Assembly: GCA_015075105.1 (NCBI GenBank)
Contig: JABTUZ010000002.1
Location: forward strand, 468,001 to 532,000
Length of the DNA stretch: 64,000 bases
Direction of reading: 5' to 3'
DNA from: Leptospiraceae bacterium
GTDB taxonomy: Bacteria > Spirochaetota > Leptospiria > Leptospirales > Leptospiraceae
In this document: positions 20,398 to 30,342 of the stretch, one piece after another
How the letters are laid out: each line of letters opens with the position of its first letter
Position numbering within the stretch: the first letter of the stretch is position 1
Notes under the pieces: generated by a model
The model's input: the letters and a program-made list of their open reading frames with translations, nothing else
Told to the model about the DNA's origin: nothing
The model's database searches: none
Made by a program: the position numbers and the translations under genes

Positions 20398-20408
20398 AAA
20401 GAGACATA
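20398..20408 (+). promoter_or_regulatory. Forward AAAGAGACATA motif upstream of dnaN
   Basis: A perfect copy of the 11-base motif, 73 bases before the dnaN start, inside the candidate origin. Confidence 0.45.
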
Positions 20409-20481
20409 TTCCATTAAAAATAAGGCTATTTTAAGTAATTAACATATATACATTGGTAATAATAATAAAAAAGGTAATAAA

Positions 20482-21594
20482 ATGAAATTTAAAGTAAAAA
20501 CAAATGATTTATTAAAATCAATTAAAGCGGTAGATGGAGTAATTTCTTCCAGAGAAATAAAATCAATTTTATCTAATATAAAAATTGATGCACACAAAGA
20601 TAAAATTTATCTATCTTCTACTGATTTAGAGATTTCCATAAAAACATCTTGTGTAGCTGAAATTATAGAAGAAGGCTCTACATCTCTTCCAGCTAAAAAA
20701 TTAAACGACATTATTCGTTATATAAATTTTGAAAATTCTTTACTTGAAGATGATTCTGAATCAAACGCTATTAAAATAACGGATGCCGATAAAAAAAATA
20801 TTTATTCTACGAAAATTAATTCTTTTGAAGGTGAAGACACTAAAACTTTCTCTTCTGTTGATAAAAAACAAACTATTAATTTTCCTTGTTTTACTTTTCG
20901 TGAAATGATTAGAAAAACATCGTATTCTGTTGCACAAGAAGATTCAAGATTTGTTTTCAATGGATTATTTTTAACATCAAAAGGAAAAAGGGTTTCCTTT
21001 ATCGGTACCGATGGCAGAAGATTAGCTAAAATAGATAGGAGCTTACCCGAAGAAATACCATTTGAAAAAGGTGCAATTATTCCGCATAAAGCAGTAAAAG
21101 AAATTTTAAAAATGATTGATACTTCTGAAATCGGGAAAATAGGTTTTTTTGAAAACCAGGTGTATATAGCAATCGGTGAAACAGAATTATTATGTAAAAC
21201 TATAGACGGGAAATTTCCTGATTACGAGCAAGTGATTCCTAAAAATACAACTCATTTAGTAAAAATTAATAAAGATAAGTTCCAAATAGCTCTTCAACAA
21301 GCAATTGTTGCTGCAGAAGAACCGACAAGACAAATAAAAATGGAATTCAACAATAATATACTGATGATGTTTTCTTCTTCTTCCGGGACTACCGATAGCG
21401 ATGTTGGTTTAAATATCGAATACAATGGAGAAAAAGTTACGATTGGTTTTAAAGGAGATTATTTAACTGATGTAGTGCGTGCGTTAGACGATACAGAGTT
21501 TATAATAGAATTTTCAAATCCTAATTCTCCTGTTATATTCCGTGATCCAAGTGATGAAGAATTCATAGCAATTATAATGCCAATGAAGCTTTAA
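20482..21594 (+). CDS. dnaN: DNA polymerase III beta sliding clamp
   Basis: A 370-residue protein with the three-domain clamp pattern: an N-terminal MKFKVKTNDLLKSIKAVDGV, an inner segment FIGTDGRRLAKIDRSLPEE typical of domain 2, GKFPDYEQVIPK, and the characteristic C-terminal PVIFRDPSDEEFIAIIMPMKL. It tethers the replicative polymerase and many repair proteins to DNA. An AAGG precedes the ATG. Its TAA stop shares a base with the recF ATG. Confidence 0.97.
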   Translation: MKFKVKTNDLLKSIKAVDGVISSREIKSILSNIKIDAHKDKIYLSSTDLEISIKTSCVAEIIEEGSTSLPAKKLNDIIRYINFENSLLEDDSESNAIKITDADKKNIYSTKINSFEGEDTKTFSSVDKKQTINFPCFTFREMIRKTSYSVAQEDSRFVFNGLFLTSKGKRVSFIGTDGRRLAKIDRSLPEEIPFEKGAIIPHKAVKEILKMIDTSEIGKIGFFENQVYIAIGETELLCKTIDGKFPDYEQVIPKNTTHLVKINKDKFQIALQQAIVAAEEPTRQIKMEFNNNILMMFSSSSGTTDSDVGLNIEYNGEKVTIGFKGDYLTDVVRALDDTEFIIEFSNPNSPVIFRDPSDEEFIAIIMPMKL

Positions 21595-22685
21595 TGATTT
21601 TAGAAGAAATTCGATTAAAAAATTTTCGTAATTATGAAAACATAATATATAAATTTACCCCGGGTTTAATTTTTATAATTGGTGAAAATGGAAAAGGAAA
21701 AACGAATTTAATAGAAGCAATCGGTTTTTTTTCTTATGCAAAAAGTTTTAGAAATAATAAAGAAATCGAACTTATAAAATGGGGAGAAAAATATTTTCAT
21801 ATATCAGGAAGTTTTAAAGAAAAAAAAAATATTAAAATCGAAATTGGTTATGAAAAAGAACCTATTACAAAAAGAAAAATTAAAATAGATGGAGTTCTTG
21901 TTAAAAAAAGATCAGAGCTTATTGGAGAAATTCTCTCTGTTATTTTTTCGCCTTCTGATATCCGAATTATAGAAGATGGACCGATTGAAAGAAGAAGATA
22001 TGTAGATAGTTTTATCTCTATGGCAGATAAATTTTATATGCAGTCTTTACTCGAATACAATAAAATCTTAAAACAAAGAAATGCTTTACTTCGACAAAAA
22101 GAAAATAATGAAAAGCTAATTAAAATATGGGATGAACAATTAGTAAACAAAGGTAGTCAGATACAAAAAATTAGAGAAGAGCAGATAGAAATATTAAAAA
22201 ATTATTACGAAAAAAATATTATAAAAATTAGTGGAGACATAGACAAGTTTAGTTTATATTACAAACCAAATATAAAAAATCAAGATGATTTCATGAATCG
22301 TTTAAAAGAAAGATATCCTCGCGATAAGAAAATAGGATTTACCTCAGTAGGAATTCATAGAGATGATATTTTCATAGGTTTTAAGGAAAAGGATATTTTA
22401 GAATTTGGATCACAAGGACAAAAGAGAAGCACAGTTCTTGCCCTAAAATTTGCTGCGTTTAAATATTTAAAAACAAAAACAGGAGTTTCTCCAATTCTAT
22501 TAATAGATGACGTTATTCGTGAATTGGATTTAAAAAGAAGAAAACTATTTATTGAAATAATTTCTGAATCTGAGCAAACTTTTTTTACGACAACAGATTT
22601 AGACGGGATTAATGATTATGTGAATATATTTCCAAACAGACAAGTTTATTGTATTCAAAATAATAAAATTTTAGAAGTAGAATAA
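21594..22685 (+). CDS. recF: DNA replication and repair protein RecF
   Basis: A 363-residue SMC-like ATPase. Walker A is FIIGENGKGKTNLIEAIGFF, the signature is EFGSQGQKRSTVLALKFA and Walker B is ILLIDDVIRELDLKRRK. It loads RecA at gaps with RecO and RecR. It is translationally coupled to dnaN (TAATG overlap) and followed one base later by the DciA gene. Normal length. Confidence 0.96.
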   Translation: MILEEIRLKNFRNYENIIYKFTPGLIFIIGENGKGKTNLIEAIGFFSYAKSFRNNKEIELIKWGEKYFHISGSFKEKKNIKIEIGYEKEPITKRKIKIDGVLVKKRSELIGEILSVIFSPSDIRIIEDGPIERRRYVDSFISMADKFYMQSLLEYNKILKQRNALLRQKENNEKLIKIWDEQLVNKGSQIQKIREEQIEILKNYYEKNIIKISGDIDKFSLYYKPNIKNQDDFMNRLKERYPRDKKIGFTSVGIHRDDIFIGFKEKDILEFGSQGQKRSTVLALKFAAFKYLKTKTGVSPILLIDDVIRELDLKRRKLFIEIISESEQTFFTTTDLDGINDYVNIFPNRQVYCIQNNKILEVE

Positions 22686-22686
22686 A

Positions 22687-23055
22687 ATGTCTTTAAAAAA
22701 AGTCAATATATCAGAATTGTTAGAAATAATCGAAAAGAATAAAATAGAAAATGATGATATTTTTGATAGAATCGTTTTAGAAAAAATTCTACAAAAATGG
22801 AAGGATATTGTAGGACCGATTTTAGAAAAAAATGTTTATCCTGAAAAATATTCTAGAAAAAAATTAACTATTGTGTCATCGCACCCTGCCTATAAACAAG
22901 AGGTAAGTTTTCTAAATGAAAAAATTATTAATGAAATTAATTCACTTTTTAATCAAACTGTCTTAGAGAAAATTATATTTAATACTTCTTTTATAGGTTT
23001 AAAATATAAACATCAGATAAAAAAAGAGAAACCTGTGAATAAAACAGTTAAATAA
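22687..23055 (+). CDS. DciA-like protein (DUF721), replicative-helicase loader candidate
   Basis: A 122-residue protein with the DUF721 pattern: ILQKWKDIVGPILEKNVYPEKYSRKKLTI in shortened form, then the conserved SSHPAYKQEVSFLNEKIINEIN. DciA proteins load or assist DnaB in bacteria that lack DnaC or DnaI. Placement between recF and gyrB is the common location for this family. The name is given by family and context. Function in this organism is inferred. Confidence 0.8.
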   Translation: MSLKKVNISELLEIIEKNKIENDDIFDRIVLEKILQKWKDIVGPILEKNVYPEKYSRKKLTIVSSHPAYKQEVSFLNEKIINEINSLFNQTVLEKIIFNTSFIGLKYKHQIKKEKPVNKTVK

Positions 23056-23107
23056 CTTGCACAGAAAAGCCTAATCTCAAAAGTTTAAATTGATAAGAGT
23101 TATATAG

Positions 23108-25021
<1,914 letters not shown>

Positions 25022-27541
25022 ATGGCAAACATGGAAGACGAAAAAGAAGTATCAACACTAACACTAAGCACCTCCTCTCGGCCGGATATAAGCGAAGCTA
25101 TTAAAAATGGTGTTCGTGTTATTCGTGTAGAAGTTGAAGATCAGATGAAGGAAGCATATCTTGGATATGCGATGAGTGTGATTGTTGGTCGAGCCTTACC
25201 TGATATTCGTGATGGTTTAAAACCTGTTCATCGTAGAATTTTACACGCTATGAACGAAAGAGCTTGGAGGTCAGATCGTCCTTATGTAAAATCTGCTAAA
25301 ATAGTGGGAGAGGTGATCGGTAATTATCATCCACACGGTGACTTTGCGGTTTATGATACTTTGGTTAGGATGGTTCAAGATTTTTCTTTACGAGTTCCAC
25401 TCATTGACGGTCAAGGAAATTTTGGATCTATAGATGGAGATAACGCTGCCGCCTATCGTTACACAGAAGCAAAGCTTACAAAAGTTGCAGAAGAACTACT
25501 CAGAGACATTGATAAAGAAACTGTAAATTTCTCGCCAAATTTTGATGATACAAAACAACAACCCGATGTTTTACCGGCAAATTTTCCAAATCTTTTGGTG
25601 AATGGATCATCGGGGATTGCAGTAGGGATGGCTACGAATATCCCACCTCATAACTTAAAGGAATGTATTGCAGCAGTAGTTGAAGTAATCAAAAATCCAG
25701 AAATATCAATTAAAGAATTAATGAAAATAATTCCTGGCCCGGATTTTCCTACATCTGCGACTGTGATTGGTGGTGAAGGATTAATTTCTGCATATACTAC
25801 CGGAAAAGGATCGATCAGAATTCGCTCAAAAGTTGACATTGAGCAAAAAGATAAAGGAAGAGAGTGTATTGTAATTACCGAAATTCCCTATCAGGTAAAC
25901 AAGAAAAATTTACTTGAGAAGATCGGAGAATTAGTAAATGAAAAAACTATCGAAGGAATTTCTGAAATATTAGATTTATCAAATCGAAAAGGAATTCGTA
26001 TAGAGATACTTATAAAAAAAGATGCAAATGCTCAAGTTATACTAAACCAATTATTTAAATTAACTCAACTTCAGGTTAGTTTTGGGATTATTATGCTTGC
26101 GATACTTAATAATAAACCTAAAATTTTTAATCTAAAAGAAATTCTTCTCGAATTCGCAAAGCATCGAAATGAAGTTGTAAGAAGAAGAACGACTTTTGAT
26201 TTAAGAAAAGCAGAAGAACGTGCTCATATTTTAGAAGGGCTTAAAATAGCTCTTGATAATATTGATGAAGTAATTAAAACAATACGCTCTTCAAAAAATC
26301 CTCCCGAAGCAAAAGTATCCTTGATGGAGAAATTTCTTCTAACTGAAATTCAAACAGATGCTATTTTAGAAATGCGTTTGCAACGTTTAACTTCTTTAGA
26401 AGTTAAAAAAATCATTGATGAGTTGGAGCAAATTCGTGCATTAATTATAGATCTAAAAGATATTTTGGCTACACCAAAAAGAATAGATGATATAGTTTGC
26501 ACTGAGCTTGGAGAAGTTAGTCAAAAATATGGAACAAACCGAAAAACAGAAATTAGTTTAGAGAGCGTAGAAAGTTCTTCCTTTGATGCGGAAGATTTAA
26601 TTGCTGACGAAGAAGTTGTAATTCAATTATCACAAGATCAATTTATCAAGAGACTTCCTTTGGATACTTTTAAAAGGCAAAAGAGAGGTGGGAAGGGTGT
26701 GCAAGGAGCCGGAGGCTCTGCTAAAAGAGACGATGTAATAAAAATAATTAGAATTGCTTCAACCCATGAAACAGTTATGCTTTTCTCGAACAAAGGGCGT
26801 GCGTTTATAATGAAAGTTTTTGAATTGCCTATCGGTTCAAAAGAAGCAAGGGGAAAATCTTTGAAAGCAATATTGTCTTTAAATCAAGATGAAATCATTT
26901 CGTCTTTGTGTACATTTAAAGAATTCAATGAAGATTCACTTCTTATGGTTACAAGAAAAGGAATAATAAAAAAGTGTGCCTTAAAAGAATTTTCAAACGC
27001 AAAAAAATCCGGAATTATTGCAATCGGTCTTAGAAAAGACGATGGGCTCATTGATGTAAAATTAATTAAGCCTGAAGAAGATGTAGTTTTCGCAAGTAAA
27101 AACGGATTAGCATTAAGAACAAACCTTTCAAAATTGAGAAGTCAAGGAAGAACTGCTACTGGTGTTACAGGAATGCGTTTAGCTGAAAATGATATATTGG
27201 TTGGAGTTACAATTGTTGATGAAAAATCAGACTTACTTGTGATCACAGAAAATGGGTATGGAAAGAGAATGGACTATTCAGAATTTTCCGCAAAAGGTAG
27301 AGGCGGAAAAGGGATGACCTATTTGAAAATAACAGAAAAAAACGGGCCTGCAGTTGGGGTAGTTAGTGTGAGTCAAGAAGACGAAGTTATTATAATAGCT
27401 GTTTCTGGAATGGTGATTCGTGTAAATGCATCTGAAATCTCAAAAGTAGGTCGAGCAACTGTTGGGGTTAGAGTGGTTAATATCAAAGAAGACGATAAAG
27501 CTCAAGATTTTGCGATCATTTCCGAAAGAGAAAATGAGTGA
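25022..27541 (+). CDS. gyrA: DNA gyrase subunit A
   Basis: An 839-residue subunit. The breakage-reunion domain has LPDIRDGLKPVHRRILHAM and the active-site tyrosine in NAAAYRYTEAKL. The C-terminal beta-pinwheel carries the GyrA box as KRQKRGGKGVQG, which separates gyrase from ParC. In the quinolone-binding helix the sequence is HPHGDFAVYDT, so the residue equivalent to E. coli Ser83 is Phe108, while the Asp87 equivalent is kept. The end of the gene overlaps the start of dus by 8 bases. Confidence 0.97.
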   Translation: MANMEDEKEVSTLTLSTSSRPDISEAIKNGVRVIRVEVEDQMKEAYLGYAMSVIVGRALPDIRDGLKPVHRRILHAMNERAWRSDRPYVKSAKIVGEVIGNYHPHGDFAVYDTLVRMVQDFSLRVPLIDGQGNFGSIDGDNAAAYRYTEAKLTKVAEELLRDIDKETVNFSPNFDDTKQQPDVLPANFPNLLVNGSSGIAVGMATNIPPHNLKECIAAVVEVIKNPEISIKELMKIIPGPDFPTSATVIGGEGLISAYTTGKGSIRIRSKVDIEQKDKGRECIVITEIPYQVNKKNLLEKIGELVNEKTIEGISEILDLSNRKGIRIEILIKKDANAQVILNQLFKLTQLQVSFGIIMLAILNNKPKIFNLKEILLEFAKHRNEVVRRRTTFDLRKAEERAHILEGLKIALDNIDEVIKTIRSSKNPPEAKVSLMEKFLLTEIQTDAILEMRLQRLTSLEVKKIIDELEQIRALIIDLKDILATPKRIDDIVCTELGEVSQKYGTNRKTEISLESVESSSFDAEDLIADEEVVIQLSQDQFIKRLPLDTFKRQKRGGKGVQGAGGSAKRDDVIKIIRIASTHETVMLFSNKGRAFIMKVFELPIGSKEARGKSLKAILSLNQDEIISSLCTFKEFNEDSLLMVTRKGIIKKCALKEFSNAKKSGIIAIGLRKDDGLIDVKLIKPEEDVVFASKNGLALRTNLSKLRSQGRTATGVTGMRLAENDILVGVTIVDEKSDLLVITENGYGKRMDYSEFSAKGRGGKGMTYLKITEKNGPAVGVVSVSQEDEVIIIAVSGMVIRVNASEISKVGRATVGVRVVNIKEDDKAQDFAIISERENE

Positions 27542-28544
27542 AAAAAAAACTATTCACGTAGGGAATGTGAAAATTCAAGGAGATATAATTTTGTCTCCCA
27601 TGGCGGGTTTTTCAGATAGTCCTTACAGGCAAATTACCAGAGAATTCGGATCGGCTTTTTCTTTTACTGAATTTGTAAGCACAGACGGGATCAGCAGAGG
27701 TTCAAAAAAATCAATAGACTTGTTTCGTTTTCAAGAAAGTGAACGACCAATATTTTTTCAAATATTTGGAAATAAATTAGATGTTATTACTGAAGCGGCA
27801 AAAATTATAGAAGATTTAAATCCTGATGTTATTGATTTGAATATGGGTTGCTCAGTAACAAAGGTTGCACACAAAGGTTCAGGTGCAGGGCTATTGAAGA
27901 ATCCCGCGTATGCAGGAAAAATTATTGAGTCATTGTCTAAAAATGTAAAATTACCGATTACAGCAAAAATTCGATTAGGTTGGGATCACAAAAGTTTGAA
28001 TTACAAAGAAGTTGTCACTGCCTTGGAAGAGTCAGGCGTGAAAGCAATTTCTGTCCACGGCAGAACAAAGTCAATGGGATATACAGGGAAGGCAGATTGG
28101 AATGCTATAGCTGAAATTAAATCATTTGCAAAAGTTCCTATTTTTGGTAACGGAGATATTCAGACATACAAAGAAGCCAAAGATCGTATAAATGAAACCG
28201 GAGTGGACGCAGTTCTTATTGGTAGAGCAGCTATTGGAAATCCGTGGATTTTTAAAGGAATTGAAAAATCTAACTTGAAATTTTCAGAAATTCGTGAAGG
28301 TATATACCGACATTTAAAACTGATGTTAGGATTTTACGGTGAAAGACAAGGTTTGATTTTATTTCGTAAACATGTATCAAAATACTTACGTGGTTTTTTT
28401 GGAATTGCAGATCTACGCGATAAATTAGTAACAGTAACTGATTTAAAAGATTTTTATATACTATTAAACGAATACGATACAGATATTGTAGAGCCTCAAA
28501 AAAATTTTACAAATACAAAAGAAGTAGCTTGCACTTTTTCTTAG
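27534..28544 (+). CDS. tRNA-dihydrouridine synthase (DusB-like)
   Basis: About 336 residues of flavin TIM-barrel enzyme. The N-terminus has LSPMAGFSDSPYR, the catalytic-cysteine segment is NMGCSVTKVAHKGSGAGLL, the FMN and tRNA segments include KIRLGW, SVHGRTKSMGYTG and FGNGDIQ. The usual GCP around the catalytic cysteine is GCS here, a small deviation. I start at ATG 27534, with GAAAGAG upstream, rather than in the longer open frame that reaches back into gyrA. It reduces uridines in the D-loop of tRNA. Confidence 0.9.
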   Translation: MSEKKTIHVGNVKIQGDIILSPMAGFSDSPYRQITREFGSAFSFTEFVSTDGISRGSKKSIDLFRFQESERPIFFQIFGNKLDVITEAAKIIEDLNPDVIDLNMGCSVTKVAHKGSGAGLLKNPAYAGKIIESLSKNVKLPITAKIRLGWDHKSLNYKEVVTALEESGVKAISVHGRTKSMGYTGKADWNAIAEIKSFAKVPIFGNGDIQTYKEAKDRINETGVDAVLIGRAAIGNPWIFKGIEKSNLKFSEIREGIYRHLKLMLGFYGERQGLILFRKHVSKYLRGFFGIADLRDKLVTVTDLKDFYILLNEYDTDIVEPQKNFTNTKEVACTFS

Positions 28545-28579
28545 AAATCAAAAACTATTTTAATTATTAGGAAGGTACT

Positions 28580-28969
28580 ATGGCTGGAGAAAAGTCAATT
28601 TTTAATGATTCTTTTAAGGTATTTGATCCTTCAAAGCAAAAAAGAAAAAAAGCGAGGATTCGTCTTGATATCACAGGCTTTTATACTTTAAATGGAAAAG
28701 GAAAACCCATAGATTGTAAGTTGATCGATCTTGGAACAGGTGGGATGACTTTTCAGTCTCCTATGAGTTTATACCCCGGTGACAGATTAGAAGTTGAGTT
28801 CAAGTTATCAGGAAAATTGATCAGTGTTCCCGGGGAAATTGTAAGAACATCAGGAAAAGATTGTGTTATGAAATATAAGGATTTAATCCCTGCAACAGAA
28901 GAAGTGATTCAAGGCTATATACACGATTCTTTTTTTGATGACAAATCTAAGAAAAAGCCCGGTGCTTAA
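28580..28969 (+). CDS. PilZ-domain protein
   Basis: A 129-residue single-domain protein. The core fits PilZ: a basic KRKKARIRLDITGFYTL segment with the arginine pair, CKLIDLGTGGMTF in place of the D/NxSxxG motif, and PGDRLEVEFKLSG followed by VPGEIVRT. PilZ domains bind cyclic di-GMP and act as effector adaptors. The second motif is DLGTGG rather than DxSxxG, so binding is probable but not certain. A GGAAGG ribosome binding site precedes the ATG. Confidence 0.8.
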   Translation: MAGEKSIFNDSFKVFDPSKQKRKKARIRLDITGFYTLNGKGKPIDCKLIDLGTGGMTFQSPMSLYPGDRLEVEFKLSGKLISVPGEIVRTSGKDCVMKYKDLIPATEEVIQGYIHDSFFDDKSKKKPGA

Positions 28970-28979
28970 ACTGCTTAGA

Positions 28980-30092
28980 CTAGATAAATGATTCTCTTTC
29001 GGAATTATGAAACCAATGTAATTTCTCAACAAAAGAATTAATTCCTTTTTCTCGGATCGTATAAGCTTCTTCTTCGGTAATTGGAAGCAAGTAAAGAAAA
29101 GTAACTTGTTTTTTATTTTCTGAAATCAATCCATTTATGTCAGGCGGACTATTTAAAAACTTGAATTGATTTGGGTTTATAATAACTAAAGTAGTAAAGT
29201 TTAAATATAGAGAATCAGGGTCACGTTTTGGAATTTCAATAGTGTGTCCGTGTCCAAACCACTTAATTGTATTCCAAGGAAACTTTATCAGCTCTCCGAT
29301 TAAGTGAGGCACCCAAGTGTCTGCTCTTTCAGGAGAGTCTGTGAACCGATAAGCAAAAATAATTTCTATTCTTGAGTAATTCAAATAATCTTTATGGTAC
29401 AAATCTACTTGAGGCATGTTTTGTGCGCTCATCCCAATTGTAGAATATAGAATAATTTGATCATAGTCTTTGGGTGAAAATTTTGTGATTGCAAGAGGTG
29501 GATATTTTCCTCCATCAGCAGACCAGTAGCCGGTATGTTTCCCGAGTCTGTTTTCTAGAAACTGAATTCTTTTTTCTTGAATTTCTTTCCATGAAGATTT
29601 ATTCGATCTATATTCCCAAAAGTTTCTGGATTGATTTATTAATTCAGGGATAGGACCATTTTCTGAATTGCCGAGAGGACTTGCGGTCAATGCTTTTTCT
29701 TTTGCTTCTTTGGAATAGCCGTGAAAACCATTTATGCCGGAAGTCGAAGGTAAAAATGCGTAAAGCTCGTCTTTAATAAACAGTGCGACTCCGTCACCTT
29801 CTTCAGTCCAAATCAGATGAATATCTTCTTTGTCAATAGAAGGTTGTGCGTTTGGAAAAAAAGTTTCATCTTGAATTAACACAGGAGCTAAACCCGATTT
29901 TAAATCCTCCGGAATTCTGGATTTCGGGGCATCTATTAAATTTCTAATCCATAAAGATTTAATTCCAAATTGGTGATTGTATTCAGACTGAATATAAAGA
30001 TAGACTGTTCTATTGTCATCTTCTAAAAATGCAGTTAAGGAAGAATAAGGATTTGTTTCTTGATAAATTATTTTAGTATCTAAATTTTCCAT
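28980..30092 (-). CDS. Suppressor-of-fused (SUFU) domain protein
   Basis: A 370-residue protein without signal peptide. The C-terminal third reads as the SUFU fold: DQIILYSTIGMSAQNMP, IEIIFAYRFTDSPERADTWV, FTTLVIINPNQFKFL and VTFLYLLPITEEEAYTIREK with a final ELHW-like VEKLHWF. Bacterial SUFU proteins are known mostly as immunity or toxin-associated domains, but here no toxin gene is adjacent. The N-terminal half (about 1-190) is not recognised. Convergent with the PilZ gene. Confidence 0.7.
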   Translation of the reverse strand: MENLDTKIIYQETNPYSSLTAFLEDDNRTVYLYIQSEYNHQFGIKSLWIRNLIDAPKSRIPEDLKSGLAPVLIQDETFFPNAQPSIDKEDIHLIWTEEGDGVALFIKDELYAFLPSTSGINGFHGYSKEAKEKALTASPLGNSENGPIPELINQSRNFWEYRSNKSSWKEIQEKRIQFLENRLGKHTGYWSADGGKYPPLAITKFSPKDYDQIILYSTIGMSAQNMPQVDLYHKDYLNYSRIEIIFAYRFTDSPERADTWVPHLIGELIKFPWNTIKWFGHGHTIEIPKRDPDSLYLNFTTLVIINPNQFKFLNSPPDINGLISENKKQVTFLYLLPITEEEAYTIREKGINSFVEKLHWFHNSERESFI

Positions 30093-30212
30093 AAGATTGT
30101 ATTACACTTTCTTTTTAGACTATGAATTGAATAGAAAAAATATTTTCATTAGTAGAATAATTGTTTTTTTATAATAAACAAAATGAGTAAGAAAGAAAAT
30201 GTTGTAAATGAA

Positions 30213-30300
30213 TTATGACACTTCTGCAAAAATATTAAAATGGGTTTTATCCTCATTAAGAAATAACGATCTTAATAAGTTTTTGAACCTATTTATTTCC
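30213..30300 (+). repeat. 88-base dispersed element, copy A (upstream of the antiporter)
   Basis: This stretch matches 60204-60117 (minus strand) without gaps at 63 of 88 positions by my count, with 16 identical bases at one end (TTATGACACTTCTGCA) and 12 at the other (CTATTTATTTCC). Read in frame it encodes YDTSA, then a helix-like L..V..SL.N.D pattern and FL.LFIS. It lies 42 bases before the antiporter start, in the same direction. Its origin is not recognised. Confidence 0.6.
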
Positions 30301-30342
30301 AAAAAAACTTTTTGTATGTGTGTTAATTATAGGGAAATCAAG

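Larger units (their letters stand above)
20269..20481. other. Candidate replication origin (oriC), dnaA-dnaN intergenic region
   Basis: A 213-base, very AT-rich gap between dnaA and dnaN, the usual bacterial oriC position. ParABS lies within 8 kb, and the dnaA-gyrA block runs rightward from here. No consensus TTATCCACA box is present. Instead there are two opposed copies of the AAAGAGACATA motif, at 20343 (reverse) and 20398 (forward), separated by 44 bases, and long A/T runs that could serve as the unwinding element. Position and context are strong. The functional boxes are inferred. Confidence 0.6.
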
